A DNA stretch of 64,000 nt from Flavobacterium sp. TR2 (GTDB taxonomy: Bacteria; Bacteroidota; Bacteroidia; Flavobacteriales; Flavobacteriaceae), in NCBI RefSeq assembly GCF_025252405.1, contig NZ_CP104307.1, positions 1,426,001-1,490,000 of the forward strand, read 5' to 3'. Below, piece by piece: positions 1-7,725 of this stretch (the stretch's first letter is position 1; each line of letters begins with the position of its first letter). The notes under the pieces are model-generated. The model did no database searches and had not been told where the DNA came from. It saw only the letters and a program-made list of their open reading frames with translations. A program made the translations under genes and the position numbers.

Positions 1-280
1 TGACAAGTCTGTCTGAGAAAGCTGCTATTTGAACAGTATAAGTATAAAACTCCGATTTTGTTAAAATAATATCAGGATCGTTTTTTTTATTGAAAAATTC
101 GAAAAACAAGTTATCAAAGTCTTTCAGAGAAAAATTTACTACTTTTTTCTTATTATTGTTGTAAAGACTGTCTTGCAGCACTCGGTCGTCTGCAGAAAGT
201 TTCTTAGATTGAGCTAACGTATTTTCGCAAATGGAGAATGCGAAAAAAAGAATAAAAACTATTTTAACAAAAGTTTGCAT
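1..280 (-). CDS. secreted hypothetical protein, 5' part only
   Basis: An open frame starts at the ATG complementary to 278-280 and runs off the left edge, leaving about 93 visible residues. The first ~23 residues are a basic then strongly hydrophobic signal peptide ending near TLAQ, so the product is exported. The mature part is rich in Lys, Asp and Asn. The last visible residues read YTVQIAAFSDR, which resembles the opening strand of a SPOR (peptidoglycan-binding) domain, but too little is present to decide. It is divergent from the DUF456 gene, with only 46 bp between the two starts. The function is unknown. Confidence 0.6.
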   Translation of the reverse strand, partial: MQTFVKIVFILFFAFSICENTLAQSKKLSADDRVLQDSLYNNNKKKVVNFSLKDFDNLFFEFFNKKNDPDIILTKSEFYTYTVQIAAFSDRLV

Positions 281-326
281 ATTATTAAAATATCTTAAAT
301 TGTAAGCACAAATTTACAAAAAAATT

Positions 327-833
327 ATGGATTTACTTTTAGTGCTGTTGGGCTTTATATGTGTAATTGTAGGTGTTTTTGGCAGTTTTCTGCCTGTTTT
401 GCCCGGATTGTCAAGCTGTTGGGTAGGGCTGCTGCTGCTGTATCTGACAAAAGCAGTAGAAAATAATTACTGGATTCTTGGAATCACATTTGTTGTAATG
501 GTAACAATCACAATTTTGGATTACGTAATTCCATCTAAAGGAACCAAAAAGTTTGGAGGAAGCTCTTATGGGGTTTGGGGAACTAATATTGGTTTGATTG
601 TCGGGATTCTGGCACCCATTCCGTTTGGAGTCATTATTGGTCCGTTTGTTGGGGCGCTTGTTGGCGAACTGTTGTACGATTCTCAAAATCATAAGCGCGC
701 TTTAAAAGCAGCAACAGGTTCTGTCCTCGGATTCTTGGCTTCTAGTTTTGTGAACTTCTTTTTTTCAGTAATTTATCTCGGGATTTTTCTGACTATCCTC
801 TGGCAAAATAGAGGCTTATTTTCTAAATGGTAA
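327..833 (+). CDS. DUF456 family membrane protein
   Basis: This 168-residue, almost wholly hydrophobic protein starts at an ATG. It shows paired membrane segments separated by glycine-rich loops: about 1-40, 48-68, 90-115 and 128-162. The Gly/Pro-rich stretch GSFLPVLPG near residue 19 and the later GxxxGxxxG-type helices (PFGVIIGPFVGALVGE) are typical of DUF456 proteins. These are small inner-membrane proteins of unknown function found across bacteria. Length fits the family (about 160 residues). It has no operon partner: the gene behind starts 270 bp later and the one upstream is divergent. Confidence 0.8.
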   Translation: MDLLLVLLGFICVIVGVFGSFLPVLPGLSSCWVGLLLLYLTKAVENNYWILGITFVVMVTITILDYVIPSKGTKKFGGSSYGVWGTNIGLIVGILAPIPFGVIIGPFVGALVGELLYDSQNHKRALKAATGSVLGFLASSFVNFFFSVIYLGIFLTILWQNRGLFSKW

Positions 834-1104
834 TTTTGACCTTAAGCTTTTTCCTATATTTTTAATTTTTTGAAAAAAACTCTTAAAATTTTAAATATAA
901 TTTTTGTATTGTAGGACTTGCGCCAAGCTTTATGTTTGCTCATTTCCTGTTTTTTTGAGGCTAAATGCTTGAAAATATACGACCTAAATTTTTAACTTAA
1001 TTTTTGGAAATGTTAAAATATTTTATATTTTTATCACGATAATCGATAAAAAGCCTCACTTTGTCGGTTATTTTAAATAAGTATAAATAATCATTTTTTA
1101 AGTT

Positions 1105-1713
1105 ATGAGTATGACCCCAAACCTACAAATTGAACTTAGACGCTTTATTTCTTCTAATGTTGTCTCCAAGTTAAACAAGTTTTATTTTGAGAATGATGCA
1201 CTTTTAATAAAGGGAATAGACGTCTCGATTGGCACAATTTTAATGGGACTCTACAACAAAGCCGAAGAATCTGATTTTTACTCCGAAATTGTTTCCCTAA
1301 TCCAAGAAGATTCCACTTTTTACCAAGAAGTAGATTTTAATGCAGGCAGAATTTTATCAGTCGACGACTGTTACCGCTTAGAAGGAAATATATTGCTGAA
1401 AGAATTATTTTCTAATAAAAAAGGCAGAATTTCAGAAATGGTTTCAAACGAAGTGGGTATAAAAAGCGAAACAGCCCGCGAAATACTTAACTTTTCAGCA
1501 TTACTTGTAATGTCTTACTTAAGATACAATCTTCAATTAATAGAAAGTTTAAAACTTCTTTTAGACGATCAAAAAAGAGATATTTTAAACAGCATTCCTC
1601 CCGGAATCAAAATCATCCTAGGTTTTTCATCTTACGAAACAGTCGAAGACAAAAATCAATCAATCGGAAGATCTATTTTTACTCTTTTCGGACATAATTT
1701 CTTTAGTTTCTAA
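1105..1713 (+). CDS. DUF937-like protein
   Basis: This 202-residue, mainly alpha-helical soluble protein has no signal peptide. The region ~95-165 (EGNILLKELFSNKKGRISEM, then a helix pair ending in LLVMSYL) resembles DUF937, whose members often carry a block with a Gly-Ser/Asn-Lys-Lys-Gly turn before two helices. In many Bacteroidetes, DUF937 precedes an OmpA-like domain; that domain is absent here. The function is unknown. The gene stands alone, facing the convergent pseudouridine synthase gene across a shared terminator. The DUF937 assignment comes from pattern recognition only. Confidence 0.6.
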   Translation: MSMTPNLQIELRRFISSNVVSKLNKFYFENDALLIKGIDVSIGTILMGLYNKAEESDFYSEIVSLIQEDSTFYQEVDFNAGRILSVDDCYRLEGNILLKELFSNKKGRISEMVSNEVGIKSETAREILNFSALLVMSYLRYNLQLIESLKLLLDDQKRDILNSIPPGIKIILGFSSYETVEDKNQSIGRSIFTLFGHNFFSF

Positions 1714-1718
1714 AACAA

Positions 1719-1752
1719 AAAATCCCGTTCTCAAAGAAAACAGGATTTATTT
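1719..1752. terminator. bidirectional terminator
   Basis: The stem AAATCCCGTT / AACAGGATTT has a 7-nt loop, with A-runs on the left and T-rich sequence on the right. It lies between the convergent genes ending at 1713 and 1774, so it can end transcription from both sides. Confidence 0.6.
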
Positions 1753-1773
1753 ATAGGTTAATTTGAAAAGTAA

Positions 1774-2682
1774 TTACATATTTTTCAAATTGATAATTTC
1801 TTGATCGGTCAAAAAGCGCCAGTTTCCGCGAGGAAGATTCTTTTTGGTCAGTCCAGCAAATGAAACACGGTCAATACGCAATACATTATATTCGAAAGAT
1901 TCAAAAATAGCACGCACCACTTTTACGTTAGCAGTACGCAATTTAAGGCCGACTTCGTTTTTTGGCTCACCATCTATATAGCTTACTTCTTCAACAAAAA
2001 CGCGGTGCCCGTCAAGAAAAAGGCCTTTGCTGATTTTTTCTAAATCTTCAAATTTTAAGTTTTTGTCTAAAGAAACTTGGTAAATCTTAGACGATTTTTG
2101 ATTCGGAAGTGTAAATTTACGAATCATGTCGGTGTCGTTTGTAAACAAAAGCAAACCAGTCGTATTCTTGTCCATTCTTCCGACAGGAGCAATTTTTGCA
2201 TTTGTAGCGCCGCGAACAAGTTCTAGAACGTTACGATATTCCTGGCCTTCGTCAAGAGCAGTTGTAAAGTTTTTGGGCTTATTCAGTAAAATATATTCTT
2301 TCTTTTCTGGAGTTAGCGTAACACCGTCAAAGTTTACAACATCATTCAGTTTTACCAAATACCCCATTTCAGTAACCACCGTACCGTTAACTTTTACGTT
2401 ACCAGACTGAATATAAATGTCAGCATCACGACGAGAACAAACACCAGAATTTGAGATGTATTTGTTCAGACGAATTTCATCTGAAGCCTTTTGTCTCTTT
2501 GCCGGCTGATTTTGTTTTCTGAATTTTTCGGCTGCTGCCTCCTGTGCTGCTTTTACTTCAGGTTTTACTTTTTTCGGTCCCTGCGCGCGTTTTGGTAAAG
2601 CAGGTTTTGGCTTGTTAGAGTTTGATCGTGAGCTGTTTGGTCTCGATCCGCCTCTTTTATTGTTGCCTTCCTTATTGTTCAT
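1774..2682 (-). CDS. rRNA pseudouridine synthase (RsuA/RluB/E/F family)
   Basis: This enzyme converts a uridine in ribosomal RNA to pseudouridine. The 302 residues fall in three parts. A disordered basic N-terminus (~1-65) is rich in Asn, Ser, Lys, Arg and Pro. An S4 RNA-binding domain (~70-130) carries LNKYISNSGVCSRRDAD. The catalytic domain contains the family motif GRMDKNTTGLLLFTND, whose Asp is the catalytic residue. The order S4 then catalytic domain, and the R-x-D form of the motif, place it in the RsuA/RluB branch and not with RluA. The exact target base cannot be told. The long basic tail is common in Bacteroidetes homologues. A perfect TATCTTTG -7 box lies just upstream. Confidence 0.88.
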   Translation of the reverse strand: MNNKEGNNKRGGSRPNSSRSNSNKPKPALPKRAQGPKKVKPEVKAAQEAAAEKFRKQNQPAKRQKASDEIRLNKYISNSGVCSRRDADIYIQSGNVKVNGTVVTEMGYLVKLNDVVNFDGVTLTPEKKEYILLNKPKNFTTALDEGQEYRNVLELVRGATNAKIAPVGRMDKNTTGLLLFTNDTDMIRKFTLPNQKSSKIYQVSLDKNLKFEDLEKISKGLFLDGHRVFVEEVSYIDGEPKNEVGLKLRTANVKVVRAIFESFEYNVLRIDRVSFAGLTKKNLPRGNWRFLTDQEIINLKNM

Positions 2683-2699
2683 AGAATCATTAATTTGTG

Positions 2700-2707
2700 C
2701 AAAGATA
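2700..2707 (-). promoter_or_regulatory. -7 promoter element of the pseudouridine synthase gene
   Basis: TATCTTTG on the minus strand matches the Bacteroidetes -7 consensus TAnnTTTG and lies 17 bp before the ATG. No good -33 TTTG is seen at the usual distance, so the call rests on the -7 box and position. Confidence 0.45.
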
Positions 2708-3019
2708 GTTTTTTCCTGCTAATAAATCTTAAGTTCATTGTTCTTAGATTAATAGCATTTTATTTTAAGATGCTCAGAAGCAATGCAATTGGCATTTTTT
2801 TTACATATGGTTTTCAGCTTTCCGTTTCAATTTTTTACTTTTTGATGCAAAAAATAAAAAGATTTCTCCCGAAGCTTCGGGACAATCGGGGCTAAATCCA
2901 AGCAATTGGCTCCTTTTAAAAATGGTATTTTGCAGATATTCAGAAAATTATCAAATAGTGCGCAAAAAAAAATTGGTGAGTCTCAGTGAAATTCTTTATG
3001 TGGCTCTGTGGAATATAGC
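2708..3019. repeat. intergenic stretch with a 16-bp palindrome and repeat remnants
   Basis: No convincing gene lies between the two minus-strand genes. TCCCGAAGCTTCGGGA at 2867-2882 is a perfect 16-bp palindrome and shares its AAGCTTCGGGA core with the long inverted repeat at 18045-18090. The stretch 2972-3012 (GGTGAGTCTCAGTG..., ...GTGGCTCTGTGG) looks like decayed copies of the short dispersed repeats common in Flavobacterium intergenic DNA. The latter statement is from memory of the genus, not from a search. Confidence 0.5.
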
Positions 3020-3976
3020 TTAATAATTAGAAATCAATTCCTTTCCGTGCCATAAAACACTAGGATTAATCAGAACAATGCAGAAAACACCAGAAACAAT
3101 CAGGAATTTTAAAACATTATGAAGTCTTAAAAACTGCTCTTTAGAATTTGATTTCCATAAATAAATCAAGAAAAAAAGTAAAATGCCAAAACAGATATAA
3201 AAATAGATGTCCATATAGCCAACATCATAAATATTGACCAAGACGTAAACAGGCAAAATGGTCAAAATAGTCAAAGCTGTAATGATTTGTTTCGAGATCT
3301 TTTCGCCATACAAAACAGGGATTGTTCTGTAATCTGTCACCAAATCGCCTTTCAGATTTTCTAAATCTTTAATCATTTCACGAATTAGTAAAAGTAAAAA
3401 TAAGAAAACTGCATGAGCAGAAATCACCACAAAATGGCTCATATGATTTTCGATTTCTTCAAAAGAAATTTTATTGTAGAAATACAGCAAAATGGCAAAA
3501 AATGGAGTTACAGCAAGCAATGCCGACATCAGATTGCCAATAATTGGATACTTTTTAATTTTATGCGAGTAAAACCAAATCAGGAAGATGTACACAGAAA
3601 AGAATAAAAAAGCGCGCCAAGAGACTATAGAAGCCATTAAAACCGCAAGAAAGTTTAAGCTGAAATAAACATTCAGTTTTGTTTTCTGGCTCACCAAACG
3701 ATCCAGCATCGATTTGTTAGGTCTATTTATTAAGTCTTTCTGGCTGTCGTAAAAATTATTGATAATATAGCCTGATGCAATTGTAATAGCCGAAGCAAAA
3801 ACAATCAGAAACAGATAAAAATCTAGAAGAATATCCAGCGCTCGAATTTCTGGCGCCAAAATAAAAATTGCCGATAAATATTGCGCTAAAACTATTATTG
3901 GAATGTTATAACCTCTAACCACAGAGAACAAACTAACAATTTTCATTATTAAAAGTTTATTTTGTCTGCTTAGCAT
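3020..3976 (-). CDS. UbiA-family prenyltransferase
   Basis: An integral membrane enzyme that attaches a prenyl chain to an acceptor. It has 318 residues and eight to nine hydrophobic helices. The first Asp-rich motif is NNFYDSQKDLINRPNK (~77-92), and a second Asp motif, DLENLKGDLVTDYRT, lies near residue 205. Both bind Mg-diphosphate of the prenyl donor. Flavobacterial homologues are commonly annotated as geranylgeranylglycerol-phosphate geranylgeranyltransferase, but the acceptor cannot be read from the sequence. A shorter start at the ATG complementary to 3944-3946 is also possible. It is the last gene of the minus-strand run that also holds mevalonate kinase and diphosphomevalonate decarboxylase, consistent with using the isoprenoid product. 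Confidence 0.82.
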   Translation of the reverse strand: MLSRQNKLLIMKIVSLFSVVRGYNIPIIVLAQYLSAIFILAPEIRALDILLDFYLFLIVFASAITIASGYIINNFYDSQKDLINRPNKSMLDRLVSQKTKLNVYFSLNFLAVLMASIVSWRAFLFFSVYIFLIWFYSHKIKKYPIIGNLMSALLAVTPFFAILLYFYNKISFEEIENHMSHFVVISAHAVFLFLLLLIREMIKDLENLKGDLVTDYRTIPVLYGEKISKQIITALTILTILPVYVLVNIYDVGYMDIYFYICFGILLFFLIYLWKSNSKEQFLRLHNVLKFLIVSGVFCIVLINPSVLWHGKELISNY

Positions 3977-4034
3977 TTCTGATGGGTTATAGTTTTAGAG
4001 TGGTAATTTAAGGCTATTATTTTTTTTAGAAGAA

Positions 4035-4625
4035 TTAAAGTTTGTTTTTTAATAAAATTTTAGAACCGAATCCTAATTTTCTAATGCAGGCCAAAGCCTG
4101 TTTTTGAGAAATATCAACATCTGTAATGTCTTTCTTTTCAACAAAAACTACAGAACCGCTCCAAGGATTTGGGGCATCTGGGATGAAAACAGCAAACTTG
4201 TTTTCGTTTATCTCTTCAATTAAAAAAGCAAATTGCAATCCAGCATCTGTTGGAACCAAGATTACTTTTAAATCCTCTTTAGATTCAAGACCCATAATAT
4301 TTTCATTCATGTTTTTCATAAATGAATATCCCGGGACAAAACTCAAAATTCCATCTTCTAATCTCTGAATAAGTCTTTTAGCTTGAGCAGATTTGGCCAA
4401 TAAACCTGCGAGAAAGCAGATGAGAATTATGATTATTATTCCAACAAGTTCTTGAAGCGCAATTCCTAAAACATGAATTCTAGGAAGATGATTTGCAAAC
4501 GGAAGCGTAATCTTTTGGATAATGCCATATCCTTTCTCCAGAATGATAAGCAATACCACCAATGGTGCTAAAAAGAGAATTCCTCCTAAAAAAGTTGCTT
4601 TAATTATTTTAAAAATACTTTTCAT
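4035..4625 (-). CDS. DUF502 family membrane protein
   Basis: This 196-residue protein has two N-terminal membrane helices (~8-32 and ~52-78) followed by a soluble beta-rich domain. The pattern FLGGILFLAPLVVLL at the N-terminus, a Pro-Gly turn at VPGYSFMKN (~105) and VFIPDAPNPWSG (~150) are DUF502 hallmarks. The function of the family is unknown; plant homologues are the COV (continuous vascular ring) membrane proteins. It lies 58 bp before the UbiA gene and 64 bp after mevalonate kinase on the same strand, so it is probably cotranscribed with them. A role in lipid or isoprenoid handling would be inference from position only. Confidence 0.82.
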   Translation of the reverse strand: MKSIFKIIKATFLGGILFLAPLVVLLIILEKGYGIIQKITLPFANHLPRIHVLGIALQELVGIIIIILICFLAGLLAKSAQAKRLIQRLEDGILSFVPGYSFMKNMNENIMGLESKEDLKVILVPTDAGLQFAFLIEEINENKFAVFIPDAPNPWSGSVVFVEKKDITDVDISQKQALACIRKLGFGSKILLKNKL

Positions 4626-4689
4626 AATAAATAACTTTTTAGGATGAAACTTATGGAAATCTACTCAAATAATTTCTGGGTTTAAAGCA

Positions 4690-5628
4690 TTAAAATTGGT
4701 AAACAACTTCTAATTTATAGTCTTTTAAAGCTGCTTTTGCACGTTCCAAATCTTCAGTAAATCCAAGGATATAACCGCCACCTCCAGAACCGCATAGTTT
4801 TAGATAATAGTCGTTAGAGTCAATTCCGTGCTGCCAGATTCCGTGAAACTGCTCTGGAATCATTGGTTTGAAATGATTCAGAACAACTTTAGAAAGTTTT
4901 TTGGTATTGGTAAACAAAGATTTCATATCGCCATGCAAGAAGTTTTCTACGCAGGCATCTGTATATTTTACAAACTGATTTTTAAGCATAGCGCGGAAAC
5001 CTTTATCTTTTAGGTTTTCCATAAAAATGCTAACCATTGGAGCTGTTTCCCCAACAATTCCTGAGTCTAACAAAAATACAGCACCTTTTCCGTCAAAACT
5101 TTGTGTCGGAATTCCAGTTGCTTCAATATTATCTTTTGAATTAATCAGGATTGGAATGCTTAAATAGCTATTTAGAGGGTCTAAACCAGAGCTTTTTCCG
5201 TGAAAAAAGCTTTCCATTTGAGAAAATATATTTTTTAAGTGTAATAATTTTTCGCGAGTCAGATTCTCTAGAACAGTGATTTTGTTTGTAGCGTATTTAT
5301 CATAAATGGCTGCAACAAGCGCACCGCTGCTTCCAACGCCGTATCCCTGCGGAATGCTAGAATCGAAATACATTCCAGTTTCAACATCATTCTTAAGCGT
5401 CTCTAAATCAAAAGTAACCAATTCTGGCTGTTGCGTGTGCAAGACTTCAAGATAAGAGGCAAAACTTCTTAGGCTTCTGTTAGAAGCAATTGCCTCTTCT
5501 GTTGGTTCTTCGCTTTTTTTCAAAGCGCCATTGTAAAAATTATATGGAATAGAAAGTCCTTTAGAGTCGCGGATAATTCCGTATTCTCCAAAGAGTAATA
5601 TTTTTGAGTAAAATAGTGGTCCTTTCAT
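4690..5628 (-). CDS. mvk: mevalonate kinase (GHMP family)
   Basis: Phosphorylates mevalonate to 5-phosphomevalonate, the second committed step of isoprenoid synthesis from HMG-CoA. In its 312 residues the GHMP phosphate-binding loop PQGYGVGSSGALVA lies at ~94-107. The N-terminal strand is KILLFGEYGII, and the C-terminal glycine-rich loop CGSGGGGYILGF lies near residue 280. It is a GHMP kinase by sequence. The mevalonate assignment rests on the gene order with diphosphomevalonate decarboxylase and on the usual flavobacterial annotation. Its start lies only 3 bp after the end of the frameshifted toxin gene, so it is probably read from the same transcript. Confidence 0.8.
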   Translation of the reverse strand: MKGPLFYSKILLFGEYGIIRDSKGLSIPYNFYNGALKKSEEPTEEAIASNRSLRSFASYLEVLHTQQPELVTFDLETLKNDVETGMYFDSSIPQGYGVGSSGALVAAIYDKYATNKITVLENLTREKLLHLKNIFSQMESFFHGKSSGLDPLNSYLSIPILINSKDNIEATGIPTQSFDGKGAVFLLDSGIVGETAPMVSIFMENLKDKGFRAMLKNQFVKYTDACVENFLHGDMKSLFTNTKKLSKVVLNHFKPMIPEQFHGIWQHGIDSNDYYLKLCGSGGGGYILGFTEDLERAKAALKDYKLEVVYQF

Positions 5629-5631
5629 GAT

Positions 5632-5936
5632 TTATTTTATGTCTTTCTTAATTTTATTTGGGTTTTGTCTAGTGTCGAAAAATGCAATTATTTCAATTCT
5701 TTTCGTGTTGAATTTGTAATAAATTGTTGTTTGTTTTGACAAGACGCATTTTCTATAATTTTTATTTAATTCGATTTAGGGAAAATTTCAGGTTCAATTT
5801 GTATTAAATAAATTACTTCATCGAGATTTGATATGAATTTATTTTTTATTCCTTCAGACCACTGATTTTCTAAATATTCAAATAGTTCAACTAAACTTTT
5901 TTCGGCATTTTTTGAAAAGACTATTGTTCTTTTCAT
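5632..5936 (-). pseudogene. ParE/RelE-type toxin gene with a -1 frameshift
   Basis: The ATG complementary to 5934-5936 opens a 56-codon frame (MKRTIVFSKNAEKSLVELFE at its start) that stops at 5766. The next reading frame continues at once from about 5772 with ELNKNYRKCVLSKQTTIYYK and ends at 5632 with a normal ParE/RelE-like tail (IEIIAFFDTRQNPNKIKKDI). Joined, they give a ~100-residue RelE/ParE-superfamily protein, the usual length. One missing base near 5772-5775 (AAA TCn GAA to AAA TCG AA) explains the break. The start overlaps the antitoxin stop (TAATG), the normal arrangement for such pairs. It is probably inactive unless the break is a sequencing error. Confidence 0.8.
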
Positions 5937-6154
5937 TAACGAAATTTTTTCATCATTTGTTCATATTCAACAAATTCACCACGTTCAATTTGTCTTTCTC
6001 CTTCTTCAATTTCTGCTTTTTGGTCGTCAGTCAAATCATCCCACCAATCTTTCTGTTCTTTTTTAAAAATTTTTCGAATAGATCTTATAATGTTAGGATT
6101 TTCTGTTTCAGCTAAAAGCTTTATCAGTTCTAATTTTTCTAATTGAATGTCCAT
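5936..6154 (-). CDS. antitoxin of a ParE/RelE-type pair
   Basis: This 72-residue, acidic protein (starting MDIQLEKLELIKLLAETENP) is helical throughout, with a cluster of Asp/Glu and Trp residues at ~37-60 (WWDDLTDDQKAEIEEGERQ). That C-terminal half would be the toxin-wrapping part. Many Bacteroidetes addiction modules have such short acidic helical antitoxins in front of a ParE-like toxin. The stop codon overlaps the toxin start (TAATG), implying translational coupling. I chose the ATG complementary to 6152-6154 over the TTG two codons upstream. The pair sits within the isoprenoid operon, 30 bp after mvaD. With the toxin broken, the antitoxin may be a relic or may protect against related toxins. 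Confidence 0.7.
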   Translation of the reverse strand: MDIQLEKLELIKLLAETENPNIIRSIRKIFKKEQKDWWDDLTDDQKAEIEEGERQIERGEFVEYEQMMKKFR

Positions 6155-6184
6155 AACCAAAAATTTAATTAAAGATACGGAAAA

Positions 6185-7267
6185 TTATAATGCAATTGCA
6201 CCGCTTCCAATTTTGTCGCAAATGTACTGACGATTCTGACAAAATACAACTAATTCGTCCTGAATAAATTGAAGTACTTTTTCGCTAACATTTTCTGGAT
6301 ACAATATATGCACATTGGCGCCAGCGTCAAGTGTAAAACATACTGGTATTTGTGTTTCATTTCTGAATTTCCATATCGCATTTATGATTTGCAATGTGTT
6401 TGGCTTCATCAAAATAAAATAGGGCATTGAGGTCATCATCATAGCGTGAAGAGTTAATGCTTCGCTTTCTACAACTTTGATGAATTCTTCTAAATTTCCG
6501 CTCTCAAAAATGGCGATTAATTTATCCAGGTTTTCATGCGCCTGAGCAAAACGTCTTTCTGCGTACGGATGATTGTGCATTAAATCGTGCCCAACGGTAC
6601 TCGAAACCTGCTTTTCGCCTTTGTCAACCAATAAAATGGTATCTTGATAATTCTTGAAGTTTTCGTGAATAGTGTATGGAAATTCTACTCCAAACAAGTC
6701 AGTGCTTCCTTCAATATTAGCCTGATTTCCCCAAACGACTACATTTCCTTTTACGCTTCGGCAAGCGCTTCCTGAACCTAAACGAGCCAAGAATGAAGCT
6801 TTTTGATAGAAATAATCCTCTGTCATTTCTGGATTTAGGATTTTTTCCAAACTCATGAAATTCATAGCCAAAGCCGCCATTCCAGAAGCCGAAGAAGCAA
6901 TTCCCGAACTGTGCGGAAACGTGTTCTGAGTATCAATTGTAAAATGATAATTCTTTAAAAATGGCAGATAAACTTCAACTCTTTCCAAAAACTTCTGAAT
7001 TTTTGGCTTAAAATCTTCTTTTGGCTTTCCTTCAAAAAGGAGATCAAAAGAAAAATTTTCTTGATTCTCTTTTTTAGAGAAGGCAAGTTTTGTGATTGTT
7101 TTACAATTGTTTAAAGTAAAACTAACAGAAGGATTTGCCGGAATCTGGTTGTTTTTTTTTCCCCAGTATTTCACTAAGGCAATGTTACTTGGAGCACTCC
7201 ACTCAAAGTTTCCGTTTTCGATCGTTGAAGTATATGGATTTGGTATAAAATCGGCAGCTGTAAACAT
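6185..7267 (-). CDS. mvaD: diphosphomevalonate decarboxylase
   Basis: Converts mevalonate 5-diphosphate to isopentenyl diphosphate with ATP, giving the C5 unit for all isoprenoids. Its 360 residues show the family landmarks: the N-terminal SAPSNIALVKYWGKK (~24-38), the GHMP loop PHSSGIASSASGMAALA (~118-134), and GSGSACRSVKGNVVVWG (~164-180), which is specific to this decarboxylase. The length is slightly above the bacterial norm of about 330. It is the first gene of the minus-strand run toxin-antitoxin, mevalonate kinase, DUF502, UbiA. A TATCTTTG -7 box lies 18-25 bp upstream of its start, at the edge of a repeat array. Confidence 0.92.
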   Translation of the reverse strand: MFTAADFIPNPYTSTIENGNFEWSAPSNIALVKYWGKKNNQIPANPSVSFTLNNCKTITKLAFSKKENQENFSFDLLFEGKPKEDFKPKIQKFLERVEVYLPFLKNYHFTIDTQNTFPHSSGIASSASGMAALAMNFMSLEKILNPEMTEDYFYQKASFLARLGSGSACRSVKGNVVVWGNQANIEGSTDLFGVEFPYTIHENFKNYQDTILLVDKGEKQVSSTVGHDLMHNHPYAERRFAQAHENLDKLIAIFESGNLEEFIKVVESEALTLHAMMMTSMPYFILMKPNTLQIINAIWKFRNETQIPVCFTLDAGANVHILYPENVSEKVLQFIQDELVVFCQNRQYICDKIGSGAIAL

Positions 7268-7284
7268 GAATTATAAAGTTTTGG

Positions 7285-7292
7285 CAAAGATA
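7285..7292 (-). promoter_or_regulatory. -7 promoter element of mvaD
   Basis: TATCTTTG on the minus strand matches TAnnTTTG and lies 17 bp before the mvaD start. Any -33 element would fall in the first unit of the tandem array at 7297-7692, and no clear TTTG is seen there. Confidence 0.4.
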
Positions 7293-7296
7293 GTTT

Positions 7297-7692
7297 TTAA
7301 ATTTTTTCACCATATAAGTAATATAAGAAAATGTAAGCAGGCTTAAGTAAAAATGAAGTTAGATCGCTTATAAGCTTTAAATTTTTCCACCATATAAGTC
7401 ATTTAAGAAATTATAAGCAGTACTTGCTAAAAATGTATAGCTTATTTGGTTTAAATTTTTTTACCACATAAGTAATATAAGAAAATGTAAGTTAGCTTAA
7501 GTAAAATGAACTTGCATCACTTATATGGTTTAAATTTTTCCACCATATAAGTCATTTAAGAAATTATAAGCAGTACTTGCTAAAAATGTATAGCTTATAT
7601 GGTTTAAATTTTTTTACCTTATAAGTAATATAAGAAAATGTAAGTAGCTTAAGTAAAATGAACTTATATAACTTATATGGTTTAAAATTTTC
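7297..7692. repeat. five-unit alternating tandem repeat (A-B-A-B-A)
   Basis: Units begin with TTAAATTTTT at 7297, 7377, 7451, 7530 and 7604; a sixth TTAAAATTTT follows at 7682. Spacings are 80, 74, 79, 74 and 78 bp, so two unit types alternate. Type A contains AAGTAATATAAGAAAATGTAAG; type B contains AAGTCATTTAAGAAATTATA. The two B copies are nearly identical. Each unit begins with a form of ACCATATAAGT and most end in CTTATATGGT, its inverse, so single units and neighbours can fold into hairpins. The array fills the gap between mvaD and tspO. There are no unique spacers, so it is not a CRISPR array. Confidence 0.9.
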
Positions 7693-7699
7693 TTTTGCC

Positions 7700-7707
7700 T
7701 ATTTTTG
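7700..7707 (+). promoter_or_regulatory. -7 promoter element of tspO
   Basis: TATTTTTG matches TAnnTTTG exactly and lies 18 bp before the ATG at 7726. The -33 region falls in the last hairpin arm of the repeat array. Confidence 0.4.
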
Positions 7708-7725
7708 AATTCAAAATTTGATGTC

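Noticed and set aside
2695..2895. 66-residue plus-strand open frame
   Set aside because: It overlaps the rRNA synthase promoter and a palindrome, starts within AT-rich DNA and has no family-like features.
5766..5790. Programmed -1 ribosomal frameshift in the toxin gene
   Set aside because: The TTTCCCT heptamer in the right phase would lead to TAA right after the slip; no slippery site lies between that TAA and the zero-frame stop.
5912..6115. 67-residue plus-strand open frame opposite the antitoxin
   Set aside because: Antisense image of the antitoxin gene; Phe-rich, no sign of a gene.
7297..7692. CRISPR array
   Set aside because: Units of 74-80 bp are repeated nearly whole, with no unique spacers, and there are no cas genes in the window.
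7705..7725. Earlier TTG start for tspO
   Set aside because: It would overlap the -7 box and adds residues before the conserved N-terminus; the ATG at 7726 fits better.
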